A stretch of 64,000 nucleotides of DNA. Origin: Hyphomonadaceae bacterium (GTDB taxonomy: Bacteria; Pseudomonadota; Alphaproteobacteria; Caulobacterales; Aquidulcibacteraceae). Positions 27,446 through 36,713 of the stretch are shown here, piece by piece. The translations under genes and the position numbers were made by a program. Location: positions 28,394 to 92,393 of the forward strand of contig JAEUMT010000005.1 of NCBI GenBank assembly GCA_016791365.1, given 5' to 3'. The notes under the pieces were generated by a model. The model searched no databases and was not told the origin of the DNA. It saw only the letters and a list, made by a program, of their open reading frames with translations. Every line of letters begins with the position of its first letter. Positions within the stretch are counted from its first letter, which is position 1.

Positions 27446-27966
27446 TCAAAACACTTTTCTTCGTCGCGACGCTGGCTCTGGCGGCGTGTGGCAACAGCAA
27501 TGGCGTGATGGAAGAGATCGAGCGCGCCGAGAAGCAGGAAGCCGGCGCCGCGACGCAGTCGATTCCGGGATTGGGAGCGGAAGTGCGGGAACAAGCGCAA
27601 ACACTGCCATCAGGCCTTGAGCTTCAGTTCACGCGTCGCGGCGCCAACCAGTCGCTGCCGACGCCGACGATGAACGCGAGTGTGCTGGTGCATTATCAAG
27701 GCACATTCGTGGATGGCGGATCGGAGTTCGACTCCTCGTTCGGCAGCGATCCGGTCGAGTTTCCGTTGCAAGCCGTCGTGCCGGGCTTCTCGGAAGCAAT
27801 CACGCACATGCGTCCGGGCGATGAAGTGATCGCGACCTTCCCGGGCTCGCTTGGTTACGGCCCGGCTGGCCGTGGTCCGATCCCGCCGAACGCCGCGCTG
27901 CGCTTCCGCATCGTCTTGCTGGCGTTCCAAGAGCCGGGCGGACAGCCGGTGCAAGCGCCGCAGTGA
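27442..27966 (+). CDS. FKBP-type peptidyl-prolyl isomerase, lipoprotein
   Basis: 174-residue envelope PPIase. Lipobox LAAC with Cys16 predicts lipid anchoring. FKBP domain (about 65-165) with VLVHYQGTFVDGGSEFDSSF and the PxxxxYGPAGRGPIPPNAALRF loop. It probably assists folding in the periplasm. It overlaps the GST gene at its 5' end and argE-like gene at its 3' end by four bases each, so the three are coupled. Confidence 0.93.
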   Translation: MIKTLFFVATLALAACGNSNGVMEEIERAEKQEAGAATQSIPGLGAEVREQAQTLPSGLELQFTRRGANQSLPTPTMNASVLVHYQGTFVDGGSEFDSSFGSDPVEFPLQAVVPGFSEAITHMRPGDEVIATFPGSLGYGPAGRGPIPPNAALRFRIVLLAFQEPGGQPVQAPQ

Positions 27967-29114
27967 GCGAGATCAGCGCGACGCTCGACATTCTAACGCG
28001 CCTGATCGCGTTCGATACGACGTCGCGCAACTCGAACCTGGAGCTGATTGCGTGGGTGGAGGATTTCCTTCGCCAACGCGGGATCGCGTCGCGCCGCGTT
28101 GCCAATGCCGACGGCACGAAAGCCAATCTCTACGCATCGATCGGACCTGATGTCGCGGGCGGCGTTGTGCTCTCGGGGCACACGGACGTTGTGCCTGTCG
28201 ATGGGCAATCGTGGACGTCCGATCCGTGGCTGCTGAGCGAGCGCGACGGCAAGCTCTACGGCCGTGGGACAGCTGACATGAAGGCGTTCATCGCGCTGGC
28301 GCTGGCGAACCTGGACGAAGCGCGCACGGCGCCGTTGAAGCGGCCGATGGTGTTGGCGTTCTCCTACGATGAAGAGATCGGCTGCCTCGGCGCGCCGTCG
28401 ATGATCGCCGAACTTGTGGCGCAGACACACAGGCCTTCCGCGGTCGTCGTTGGCGAGCCGACAAGCATGAAGGTCGTCTCCGCGCACAAGGGCGTGCGCT
28501 CGTTCATCGTCGATGTGACCGGACGCGAGGGGCATTCCAGCCTGCCGGATCAAGGCGTCTCCGCTGTCATGGAAGCCGTGAAGCTCATGTCGCTCGTGGC
28601 TGAGATGGGCGAGGAGGCGCGCGCGCTGACGCATCCGCATTTCAATCCGCCCGGTCCGACCATGACGATCGGCAAAGTCGATGGCGGCACGGCGTCTAAC
28701 ATACTGGCGCGCCGGTGTTCGTTCGTATGGGATTGTCGCTGCCCTGAGACCACGCAAGGCGATGCGATCGAGTCCCGTTTCCGCGCCGTGGCCGCCGAAA
28801 TCGACGCGAGCATAAAGAAGCGCGCGCCGGAAGGCGGCGTAGCCATCACGCGCCGCACTAATACTCCTGGCCTGGCAATTGAACGCGACAGTGAGGCCGA
28901 GAGGTTGGCGCGTGCGCTGACGGGCGACAATGAAACGCGCACCGTCGCCTATGCCGCTGAAGCGGGTCTATTTCAGCGCGCCGGCATTCCCGCGATCATT
29001 TGCGGCCCAGGCTCGATTGAACAAGCGCATCAGCCAGATGAATGGATCGAACGCGCTCAACTAGAAGAGGGCGCCCAGTTCATGCGGCGGCTGATCGCGC
29101 GTCTTAGCGCTTGA
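27963..29114 (+). CDS. argE: Acetylornithine deacetylase
   Basis: 383-residue M20 metallohydrolase that removes acetyl from N-acetylornithine in arginine synthesis. Metal site SGHTDVVPVDG (His73, Asp75), YGRGTADMKAF (metal-bridging Asp about 106), EEIGCLGA (catalytic Glu about 137) and a C-terminal CGPGSIEQAHQPDEWI. The GTG start overlaps the FKBP stop. ArgE is the best match among M20 enzymes because of the SGHTDVVPV and AHQPDEW motifs; succinyl-diaminopimelate desuccinylase is the alternative. Confidence 0.88.
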   Translation: MSEISATLDILTRLIAFDTTSRNSNLELIAWVEDFLRQRGIASRRVANADGTKANLYASIGPDVAGGVVLSGHTDVVPVDGQSWTSDPWLLSERDGKLYGRGTADMKAFIALALANLDEARTAPLKRPMVLAFSYDEEIGCLGAPSMIAELVAQTHRPSAVVVGEPTSMKVVSAHKGVRSFIVDVTGREGHSSLPDQGVSAVMEAVKLMSLVAEMGEEARALTHPHFNPPGPTMTIGKVDGGTASNILARRCSFVWDCRCPETTQGDAIESRFRAVAAEIDASIKKRAPEGGVAITRRTNTPGLAIERDSEAERLARALTGDNETRTVAYAAEAGLFQRAGIPAIICGPGSIEQAHQPDEWIERAQLEEGAQFMRRLIARLSA

Positions 29115-29913
29115 GCGCGTCGAGTGCGGCGCGTTTGGCGGCATCGCTGGAATAGGCGACGAAACCGTGGATCAAAAAGTCACCGTTCCTGCCGCCATAG
29201 CGTAACGGCGAGCCGTCGAGGCTCATGATGTCGCCGCCAGCGGCTTTCAGAATCGCGTGCCCCGCGGCCGCGTCCCATTCGCTCACATCGCCGAAGCGCG
29301 GATAAAAGTCCGCGACGCCTTCCGCGACGCGGCAAAACTTGATCGAGGAGCTCGCGTGCGTCGTCGCGCCGCGCACAGCTTTGATAAATTCACCAGTGCG
29401 CTCATTGCGGCCCGAGAAATCGGACGCGACGACGCGCGGTTGCGGCGGCAAGATGGTGCGCGTGCTGATCGGCTTGACGGGCTCAAGCAGCTGCGCGGTT
29501 TGCGGATGGCACTTGCCGGAGAGCGATTTTCCCGGCTCGCCCGCATAGAGCTCCCCGGTTGCCGGCGCATACACAACGCCGACCGTCGGCACGCCGTTTT
29601 CGACGAGTGCGATGTTCACCGTGAACTCATCGCCGCCTTTGGCGAAGCCGCGCGTGCCGTCGAGCGGGTCGACGCAAAAGAACCGCCCGCTGCAATCGGC
29701 CACGCGTCCAGCCGCGACAGCTTCTTCGCCGAGCATCGGAATATCCGGCGCAAGCTCTTTCAGCCGGGCTTCGATGATCGCCTCGGCGCGCTGGTCGGCA
29801 ATCGTGACGAGCGAGCCATCGGCCTTTGTTTGCGCGTCGATGCCTGCCGCGCGCACGGCCATGATCCCGCGGCCAGCGGTGAGCGCGAGTGCGATCAGAT
29901 CGTCGAGCGTCAT
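29104..29913 (-). CDS. cysQ: 3'(2'),5'-bisphosphate nucleotidase CysQ-like
   Basis: 269-residue FIG-superfamily phosphatase. Metal-binding GEE (about residue 65), VDPLDGTRGF (about 83-92) and WDAAAGHAIL (about 215-224) are intact. It would hydrolyse 3'-phosphoadenosine 5'-phosphate from sulfate assimilation. Start MTLDDLIALAL chosen at 29913; an ATG at 29946 would lie within a repeat. It overlaps argE tail to tail by 11 bp. Inositol monophosphatase is the less likely alternative. Confidence 0.88.
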   Translation of the reverse strand: MTLDDLIALALTAGRGIMAVRAAGIDAQTKADGSLVTIADQRAEAIIEARLKELAPDIPMLGEEAVAAGRVADCSGRFFCVDPLDGTRGFAKGGDEFTVNIALVENGVPTVGVVYAPATGELYAGEPGKSLSGKCHPQTAQLLEPVKPISTRTILPPQPRVVASDFSGRNERTGEFIKAVRGATTHASSSIKFCRVAEGVADFYPRFGDVSEWDAAAGHAILKAAGGDIMSLDGSPLRYGGRNGDFLIHGFVAYSSDAAKRAALDALKR

Positions 29914-29920
29914 CAGACGA

Positions 29921-29960
29921 GCCCCGCCCCCACCCTTCTTCCACAAGGGAGGAGGGTGTC
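29921..29960. repeat. Degenerate copy of the GC-rich intergenic repeat
   Basis: GCCCCGCCCCCACCC...CCACAAGGGAGGAGGG, an imperfect inverted repeat related to 6458-6573. It sits between two co-oriented genes (cysQ and nadE). Confidence 0.5.
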
Positions 29961-30009
29961 GGTTGTTGTGTTTAGCAGCATCGCTTGCGGCTTACGAAGA
30001 GCGGTGCGT

Positions 30010-32034
30010 TCAGTCCAGCGCTTCGGGTGTGTTTGCTTCAAGTTCGGCAAGCCATGCCGCCGCGCTGGCGTCGCTCGGCATCCGCCAATCGCCGCGCGGC
30101 GAAAGCGCGCCGCCGGAGACGATCTTCGGACCGTTCGGCACGGCGCTGCGTTTGTATTGGTTGGCGAAGAAGCGGGTGATGAAGAGCGTGAGCCACTTTT
30201 TCAGGGTCGCGTAGTCGTACTGGTCGCGCCACGCGCTCCAGGCGAGGAAGAGGATTTTGCTCGGCTTCAAGCCGTAGCGCGTGAAGTAGAAAAGGTTGAA
30301 GTCCTGCAATTCGTAAGGGCCGACAACGGCCTGGGTGCTCTGCGGCGCCGCGCCGGGAATAAGTTCAGGGCTGATCTCGCCTTCAAGAACCTTGATCAGT
30401 GTTTTGGAGGCGGTGGGGTCGAACAGCTTGGAGTCGGCGACCCAGCGAATGAGATACTGGATCAGCGTCTTCGGCGCGCCGCCGTTGACGTTATAGTGGC
30501 TCATGTGATCGCCGACGCCGTAGGTGCACCAGCCGAGCGCAAGTTCGCTGAGATCGCCGGTGCCCACAACAAAGCCGCTCTCTTTGTTCGCGAGGCGGAA
30601 GAGGTAGTCGGTGCGCAGGCCCGCTTGCACGTTTTCGTACGCGATATCGTACACCGGTTCGCCGCGCGACGCCGGGTGATCGAGGTCTTCCAGCATCCGC
30701 TGCGCCAGCGGCTCGATCGAGACTTCGCGCGCATCGATGCCCAGCGCATTCATCAGCGCCCACGCATTGGCCTTCGTCGCGTCGCTGGTTGCGAAGCCAG
30801 GCATGGTGACGCCGATGATATTCTTGCGCGGCAAACCGAGCAGATCGAATGCGCGCGCGATGACGATGAGGGCGTGTGTTGAATCGAGTCCGCCGGAAAC
30901 GCCAATGACGACGCGCTTGGTGTTGGTCGCTTCGATGCGCTTGGCGAGGCCGGAAACTTGTATGTTGTAAGCCTCGAAGCAATCGCGATCGCGCTTGCTG
31001 AGGTCGTCGGGGACGAAGGGGAGGCGATCGAGCTTGCGCTTCAAGGGCGTTTCTTCGGCGGGTACGCCAAGATCAAAGCTGATGTGACGCCATTTGCTGA
31101 GTTCGTCCTTCACCCGCGCTTGCGCATCATGGAACGTGCCCATGCGGCGGCGTTCCTGGGCGATGCGCGCGACATCGATGTCCGTGGTGACGAGTTTGGG
31201 GGCGCGCGCGAAGCGTTCGCCTTCCGCAAGCTTCTCGCCCATTTCGAAAGCGATGACTTGACCATCCCAGGCGACGTCGGTCGTGCTCTCGCCGTATCCG
31301 GCGGCGGCGAAGACGTATGCGGCGGTGGCGCGGCGCGACTGGCTATCGCACAGCACAGCGCGGTCTTCGGCTTTGCCGATAACGATGTTCGAAGCAGAGA
31401 GATTGAGCAGCACATTCGCGCCGGCGAGCGCGCCCATGGTCGATGGCGGCTGCGGCGCCCAGAAATCTTCGCAGATTTCGACGTGGAAGGCGAAGTCGGG
31501 AAGGTCGGTCGCGGTGAAGACCACCTTGGCGCCGAAATCGACCCAGTCACCGGCGACGGAGATGAGATCGTCCTCGGTGTCGCTGGCGACGCTGAAGTAA
31601 CGCTTCTCGTAGAATTCGCGGTAGTTCGGCAGGAAGCTTTTCGGAACGACGCCGAGAATGGCGCCGCGATGGATCACGACGGCGCAGTTGAAGACGGATG
31701 TGCGCGAGCGCAGCGGCGCGCCGACGACGAGGATTGGAAAGAGGTCCTCGCTGGCGACAACGAGTTTGGCGATCGCCGCTTCGACGGCGTCCAGCAATGG
31801 TTCCTGCAGCAGGAGGTCGTCGATGGCGTAGCCCGAAAGCGAAAGCTCGGGCGTCAGCAACAGCGCCGCGTGTTCGGCGTCGGCTTCGCGCCAGAATTTC
31901 AGGATGGCTTGCGCATTGGCGTCCGGATTGGCCGGGGCGACGACAGGCGCACAGGCGGCCACCCGCACGAAGCCGTGGCTGTACAGCGACTTGAATCGCG
32001 CCGCGGCGTCATTTTGGGCTTTCCGGGGGGCCAT
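30010..32034 (-). CDS. nadE: Glutamine-dependent NAD(+) synthetase
   Basis: 674-residue two-domain enzyme making NAD from deamido-NAD, ATP and glutamine. Nitrilase-type glutaminase domain with Glu63 (LTPELSLSGYA), Lys132 (VVPKSFLPNYREF) and Cys188 (VEICEDFW). Synthetase domain with the PP-loop GVSGGLDST at 378-386 and the conserved TGDLSELALGWCTYG. The length is typical of the mycobacterial-type fused enzyme. Confidence 0.96.
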   Translation of the reverse strand: MAPRKAQNDAAARFKSLYSHGFVRVAACAPVVAPANPDANAQAILKFWREADAEHAALLLTPELSLSGYAIDDLLLQEPLLDAVEAAIAKLVVASEDLFPILVVGAPLRSRTSVFNCAVVIHRGAILGVVPKSFLPNYREFYEKRYFSVASDTEDDLISVAGDWVDFGAKVVFTATDLPDFAFHVEICEDFWAPQPPSTMGALAGANVLLNLSASNIVIGKAEDRAVLCDSQSRRATAAYVFAAAGYGESTTDVAWDGQVIAFEMGEKLAEGERFARAPKLVTTDIDVARIAQERRRMGTFHDAQARVKDELSKWRHISFDLGVPAEETPLKRKLDRLPFVPDDLSKRDRDCFEAYNIQVSGLAKRIEATNTKRVVIGVSGGLDSTHALIVIARAFDLLGLPRKNIIGVTMPGFATSDATKANAWALMNALGIDAREVSIEPLAQRMLEDLDHPASRGEPVYDIAYENVQAGLRTDYLFRLANKESGFVVGTGDLSELALGWCTYGVGDHMSHYNVNGGAPKTLIQYLIRWVADSKLFDPTASKTLIKVLEGEISPELIPGAAPQSTQAVVGPYELQDFNLFYFTRYGLKPSKILFLAWSAWRDQYDYATLKKWLTLFITRFFANQYKRSAVPNGPKIVSGGALSPRGDWRMPSDASAAAWLAELEANTPEALD

Positions 32035-32077
32035 GGCGTCAGTCCTACCACATTATGCTCAGACTGACCATAAGGGG

Positions 32078-32311
32078 TCAGTCCTGATCCGGCGGCACGT
32101 CGACTTCGATGCGGTCATCGTAGCCTTTGCGGGCGGAGTAAAACGTCAAAGCCATTAACCCGCCGCCAAGGGCCAAGGACAGGAATGTGCCGAGGCCGAG
32201 GGCGATCCAGCCATGGATGCTCATGGCGGAGCTATCCCAGCCGGCAAGCGTGAAGACGAGCGCGGCGGCGAGGATGCCGCTTAGGATGATCACGAGCAGG
32301 ACGATCTTCAT
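32078..32311 (-). CDS. Small two-TM membrane protein
   Basis: 77-residue protein with two hydrophobic helices, MKIVLLVIILSGILAAALVF and IALGLGTFLSLALGGGLMAL, then a charged C-terminal tail (SARKGYDDRIEVDVPPDQD). The start at MKIVL is preferred over longer openings because it begins the first helix. Function unknown. It is downstream of the ydbL terminator and upstream of nadE on the same strand. Confidence 0.7.
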   Translation of the reverse strand: MKIVLLVIILSGILAAALVFTLAGWDSSAMSIHGWIALGLGTFLSLALGGGLMALTFYSARKGYDDRIEVDVPPDQD

Positions 32312-32400
32312 GTTCGATATGTGCGCCTCGCCGTGCGCGGTTGCCAGCGCCATGGCGCCGCGCTTGGCGAGCGCGCTGATCGGAACAGTGGAGTCGTACA

Positions 32401-32436
32401 AACAAAACCGCCGCCGGTTTTACGCGGCGGCGGTTT
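32401..32436 (-). terminator. Rho-independent terminator of the ydbH-ynbE-ydbL operon
   Basis: Minus-strand RNA: AAACCGCCGCC/GGCGGCGGTTT stem (11 bp, loop about 10 nt) running into TTTTGTTTGT. It lies 21 bp after the ydbL stop. Confidence 0.85.
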
Positions 32437-32456
32437 CTTCCGGTTCCAAACAAGGA

Positions 32457-32858
32457 TTAGTCGCCGCAGAAGCTCGGGACATCGATCGCCGCGCCCGCGG
32501 TGCGCTGACGCCATTGGCCGGCTTCGTTGCGATACTTTTCGCCGACCGCGATACGCGGACGCTCAAACACTTCACACGCCACCGCGGCCGCCATTTCATT
32601 GACGGACACGCTGCGTTCAGCGGCGCGGCGTGTGTAGAGCTGGCGGCGCTGGATGTTGTTTTGATCAACGCGGCCGCGGAGATCGGCGGAGATCGTGGCG
32701 CCGGGCACAACGCCCAGATAGCCGTCGGCTTGCTCGCCAATGAGGCCGTTGGCGCGCGCCTGGGCCAACGCGGAATCCTGCGCTTGCGCCAGCGCCGCCG
32801 TGGCTGTCAGCGCCAAACCGATGGCGGCGAGACCGGCGAGAACAAAGTTGCGCTTCAT
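32457..32858 (-). CDS. ydbL: YdbL family protein
   Basis: 133-residue exported protein. Signal peptide ending AALAQ, then ALAQARANGLIGEQADGYLG, which is the hallmark of YdbL (DUF1318), and a QRRQLYTRRAAERSVSVNEMA segment. Third gene of the ydbH-ynbE-ydbL operon; in E. coli YdbL influences YdbH-YnbE bridge assembly (established knowledge). Its start overlaps the ynbE stop by four bases. Confidence 0.88.
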   Translation of the reverse strand: MKRNFVLAGLAAIGLALTATAALAQAQDSALAQARANGLIGEQADGYLGVVPGATISADLRGRVDQNNIQRRQLYTRRAAERSVSVNEMAAAVACEVFERPRIAVGEKYRNEAGQWRQRTAGAAIDVPSFCGD

Positions 32859-33055
32859 GGCGTGGTGCCTCCGAAGAGATCAGCATTCTGATCCAGTAGT
32901 TCAGCAGCGTCGCGTTCGAGGCGGACGATGACTTCCTGGCGGATGTTCACGTTGAGATTGATCTCAATCGGCTCATCCGGCGCCTGGATTTGGACAGGGA
33001 TACATCCGGCGGCGAGAACCGCCGCACCCAAGCTCGTCAACAAGGCTGCCCGCAT
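32855..33055 (-). CDS. ynbE: YnbE family outer-membrane lipoprotein
   Basis: 66-residue lipoprotein: lipobox LAAGC (Cys18), then IQAPDEPIEINLNVNIRQEV, the conserved YnbE strand region, and an acidic tail. In E. coli YnbE stacks on the C terminus of YdbH to complete a lipid bridge to the outer membrane. It sits 62 bp after the ydbH stop. Confidence 0.88.
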   Translation of the reverse strand: MRAALLTSLGAAVLAAGCIPVQIQAPDEPIEINLNVNIRQEVIVRLERDAAELLDQNADLFGGTTP

Positions 33056-33117
33056 GACGCGAAACTCCTGGCTACTTTCGTAGCCCCTCCGAGCTGAATC
33101 TGCTCTGAAGTTGGACT

Positions 33118-36100
33118 TTATCTTGGCGGCGGGGCGTCCGGGTCAACCGCTTCTTGCGCCTCTTCGGTTTGGCGCTGCTGGTTGATGAGGGCGCCGGGGT
33201 CGGTGATCGTCGCGGCGGTCTGCGCCAGGCGGCGGAAAGGCGCGGTTACGCGGACGTTGAATTGGAACGGCACGCCGCGAACCGTGACGCTGCCGACGCC
33301 CGGGATTGGCGCGATCGGGCCAAGGTCGACCGGGCGTCCCGAGTTGCGGCCGCTGAATTCGATCGACGAGATGACGTCGCCGTTGAGATCGCCGTCGATG
33401 GTGAGCGAAAGCGCGTCATAGCGGAAGCTGCGGAGCGCATCGAAAGCGATACGGGAGACGCCGGTGGCGCTGTCGCCGGCATGGCCGGTGTATGAAAGCA
33501 CGCCGCCGTCGTCGGAAGCGCGCAGGACGCCGCCGTGAACGAACGCGCTCTGGCGCGTCAGCAGCAGCGGGAAATTGCCTTCGAGTTGGCCCGTCGCTGT
33601 GAGATCGGGGACGTTAAGCGTGCGCAGGAGGTCAGCGGCATCGACGCCGCTCAAGGAGAGCTCAAAACGGGTTTCGTCAGCGCCGAGCGTGATCGTCGTT
33701 GGACGCATCGCCAATACGCCGGACGCGAAATCAAATTCCGCGCGTTCGATGGACACGCGCTGGTCAGTCAGCAATTGAAAGTTCACACGGCCGTTTGTGA
33801 CGGCGATGCCGGGATTGAGTTCGGCGATCGTGATTTGTTGGTTTGGCGCTGTTGTTAGCTGCCAGAGATCGTCGAAGAAGATTTCGCCGCGCACATTGTT
33901 GACGATCGGGATCGTGGCGGTCGCGAGCGAAACGCCGTTCAGACGCAGCCGGGCGCTGCCGAGGAGGGCGTCCGACGTCCAATTGATGTCGGCGTTGACG
34001 CCCACCGGCCCGGTAACGCCTTCGACCATGCCGCGCGCTTGTTCGGTGATTTCATAGGGCTGTAGCCGCGGGCCAAACATGATCTCTTCGGCGATCACAT
34101 TCGCCGCTCCGGCGCCTGCATCGATATTGTGATGAGCGGTGAATTGCGCCAGCTGGCTCGAGCGCGCTTCAAGCACGATGGCGCCCGACGCATTGATCTC
34201 ACCATTGGCGAGGATCGCGTCAGCATCGACTATGCGCAATGGGTTGAAGAGTGGGCGGTCTTCTTCGCTGTCGGGACGGTTTGCAGTCAGTAGCGCTTCG
34301 CCGGCGCTGACGCGTATGACCGGCTTGTTGTCGACCGGTTCGGCGGTCCATGTGCCTTCGATGGCGGAGACCGAGCCGGGGAGTGTCGGATCTGTCAGTG
34401 AGCCTGCGTCGAATGCGCCGGAGACGTTCCAACTGTCGGCAATGTGTGCGTCGGCCGTGATGCGGCGGAGGTTTATGCTCAGCGTGCGCTCTTCCGCCAT
34501 TTCGATGGCGAGGCGCGGTGTGTCCGCCGCAAGCTCAAGCGTGAAATCGCCGCTGCGGCCGCGGAATAGGCCGACCACATTGCTGGCGCTTAGCCGCGCC
34601 GCCTGGCGTTGCGGGCCGGACATATGGCCGTTGAGGCCGAGACCGCGAATAGCGAAGCCGCCAGAGAGATTTTCGCGCGCGTCCGCCGCGATCAGCGCGC
34701 CGTTGAGCGGGCAGAGCGCGAAATTGCCGTTGGCGAAGGAAAGCCCCGCGGCGTCGATGCCGCCCAGCCGAATGGGCAAACAGCCGCTGTTCGGCGTCAC
34801 GCGCCAGCCGTTGCCCCATTGAATGCCGAGATCGAGTGTGGCGACGAGGTCGCGCACTTCGCCGTCGCCGAGCGGCCCCGTGATGCGAGCGGGCCCGCGC
34901 AGATCGACGCGGCCCCCGCCTTGCGGCTGCACGACGATGCCGACGCCGAGCTCATCCGTGGTGATGCTGGCGTTGCCGGCGCGCCAGTTGGCAAGCGTGA
35001 GAGTGCCGTCGGCTTCAAACGGCGCGTCCGGCGTCCAATCGACTGTGTCGAACAGAAGCGACGCATTCGGCGCGCCGCCGCCGCCGAGTTCGACGGCTAT
35101 CGAGCCGGAAAGCGATGGCCCCGGCCATTGCAGCACCAACGCCGGACTGTCCTGGCGCAGTGGCGACAGAGTTAGGCGCGTCCCCGAACTGGCGCGCGCC
35201 TCGATTGGCGCAGCCACTTGGACGCGCACGCCGTCTTCGGTCGCGTTCATCGCGATCGGAATCGAGAGATCAAAGCGGTCGGCTGCGCGATCAAGAGCTG
35301 CTTCCGCTTGCGCGAAGGTGGGGCCAACCGGCGCATCGGGAATATTGGGGAAGGCGGCGCGCAAATCCCGCTGCGCGGCGTCATTCAAGCGCGTTTGCCC
35401 GAGTACGATGCTTGCTTCGCCGTTGAGCGTTTCATCGCCCTGCAGTTCAAAGCGGAAGACGCCGTTCGCATTCGGCTGTTCGGAGATGAGCGAGAGCCCG
35501 TCAAACCGCCCGCCCGACAGTGACCACCTTCCTTGGCCGCGCGCTTCCCGGCCATCGATGCGGCTTTCGAGGCGCGCATGTTGGAGAAGGTTTTTGCCGA
35601 CACGCAATTCGGCTGCGCCGCCGCGTATTTCACTTGCCCAGGTTTCCGGCGCGAGCTGGGTTTCGCGCGCGATGCCTTCGAAGCTGAACGCCGCGGTGAT
35701 CGCCGATGCGATGACATCGGCGGCACGGTAAGTGCTGGCGCGGCTGGTGATCTCGATGTCGTAGCGGCCGAGATCGAGCGGGGCGCGGCCCAGCACCCGC
35801 ACTTGCGGGCCGGTGATGCGGGCGTCATCCCAGAGGAGCGCATTGGCGCTGGCGCTGAGGCGAAACGCGAGGTTGGCGTCGCGCGAAACAACAATCAGTT
35901 CGGCCGCGCCGTTCTCAAGCGCGAAGGCGTCGCCCGGACGCGAAGTTGGCGCGATTTGACCGGTGGCGGAAAAGTCTTCGCCCAAAGTCCCCGAACTTTG
36001 GAGCGTTGCGTCGAGGGGCCCGAAGGGAGTGTCGATCCGCGCCTGGCCTTCGAGGATTTTCAGCTCGATCGCCGGAATCCCCGGCCGGCGGCGGCCGGGA

Positions 36101-36552
36101 GCGCCGCGACCGAGATGCTCAAGGGTACCGGCGGAGACGCGGCCGCCCTCGTCCATGCGAAAGTGGAGGCGGGGCCGGACCACGCGAAGGAAGTGAAGCC
36201 GCGGGGTCAGGCCATTCCAATGCCAGCGCGCCTCGACCAGGGGAATGGTGGCGTCCGGCGCGGTTTCTGGCCCAAAACGGACATTTGCGAGCGCGGCGCC
36301 GTTGAGATCGAGGTTAACGAACTCGAAATCGGCGTCCGCTCCGCGCTCTGAAAGCGCGGCGCCGAGCATGAACGAGGCGATCGAATAGCGCACCAGCCAG
36401 ATGCCGCCGCCCAGCAAAATAAGGCTTATTCCCAGGGCGCCGAGCGCCATGGACCAGCCGGCGATAACCCGGCTTGGGGGTGGCGGGTCGTCCGGAGAGT
36501 CTTTCAGCTCTCGTTCTTGACTCGCAACGGCCTGGTTAGACCTATGTGCCAT
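33118..36552 (-). CDS. ydbH: YdbH family AsmA-like intermembrane lipid transport protein
   Basis: 1144-residue protein. A cytosolic Pro-rich N terminus, one membrane segment (about residues 31-57), then a very long beta-rich periplasmic part typical of AsmA-like bridge proteins, with a conserved C-terminal DUF2125/YdbH-type half. Together with YnbE and YdbL it is expected to carry phospholipids between the inner and outer membranes (knowledge from E. coli). Length is somewhat above that of E. coli YdbH. The ATG at 36552 is the first in the frame. Confidence 0.9.
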   Translation of the reverse strand: MAHRSNQAVASQERELKDSPDDPPPPSRVIAGWSMALGALGISLILLGGGIWLVRYSIASFMLGAALSERGADADFEFVNLDLNGAALANVRFGPETAPDATIPLVEARWHWNGLTPRLHFLRVVRPRLHFRMDEGGRVSAGTLEHLGRGAPGRRRPGIPAIELKILEGQARIDTPFGPLDATLQSSGTLGEDFSATGQIAPTSRPGDAFALENGAAELIVVSRDANLAFRLSASANALLWDDARITGPQVRVLGRAPLDLGRYDIEITSRASTYRAADVIASAITAAFSFEGIARETQLAPETWASEIRGGAAELRVGKNLLQHARLESRIDGREARGQGRWSLSGGRFDGLSLISEQPNANGVFRFELQGDETLNGEASIVLGQTRLNDAAQRDLRAAFPNIPDAPVGPTFAQAEAALDRAADRFDLSIPIAMNATEDGVRVQVAAPIEARASSGTRLTLSPLRQDSPALVLQWPGPSLSGSIAVELGGGGAPNASLLFDTVDWTPDAPFEADGTLTLANWRAGNASITTDELGVGIVVQPQGGGRVDLRGPARITGPLGDGEVRDLVATLDLGIQWGNGWRVTPNSGCLPIRLGGIDAAGLSFANGNFALCPLNGALIAADARENLSGGFAIRGLGLNGHMSGPQRQAARLSASNVVGLFRGRSGDFTLELAADTPRLAIEMAEERTLSINLRRITADAHIADSWNVSGAFDAGSLTDPTLPGSVSAIEGTWTAEPVDNKPVIRVSAGEALLTANRPDSEEDRPLFNPLRIVDADAILANGEINASGAIVLEARSSQLAQFTAHHNIDAGAGAANVIAEEIMFGPRLQPYEITEQARGMVEGVTGPVGVNADINWTSDALLGSARLRLNGVSLATATIPIVNNVRGEIFFDDLWQLTTAPNQQITIAELNPGIAVTNGRVNFQLLTDQRVSIERAEFDFASGVLAMRPTTITLGADETRFELSLSGVDAADLLRTLNVPDLTATGQLEGNFPLLLTRQSAFVHGGVLRASDDGGVLSYTGHAGDSATGVSRIAFDALRSFRYDALSLTIDGDLNGDVISSIEFSGRNSGRPVDLGPIAPIPGVGSVTVRGVPFQFNVRVTAPFRRLAQTAATITDPGALINQQRQTEEAQEAVDPDAPPPR

Positions 36553-36713
36553 ACTCTTCTGCTGGCTCTATCCTTGCTGGGGTCTCAGGCGGTCATTTTG
36601 TCGTCTTTGAAGCTAACTGGATGAAGCCAATACGGTTTCTGGCTGAATAACCACACGCCGGAAAACGCTTGTGATAGTGCGTTTTCTGCCGATGGCAGCT
36701 ATTGGAGCATGAA

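Noticed and set aside
29257..30882. 541-codon plus-strand frame over cysQ and nadE
   Set aside because: Both overlapped genes have intact catalytic motifs on the minus strand; the frame has no recognisable content.
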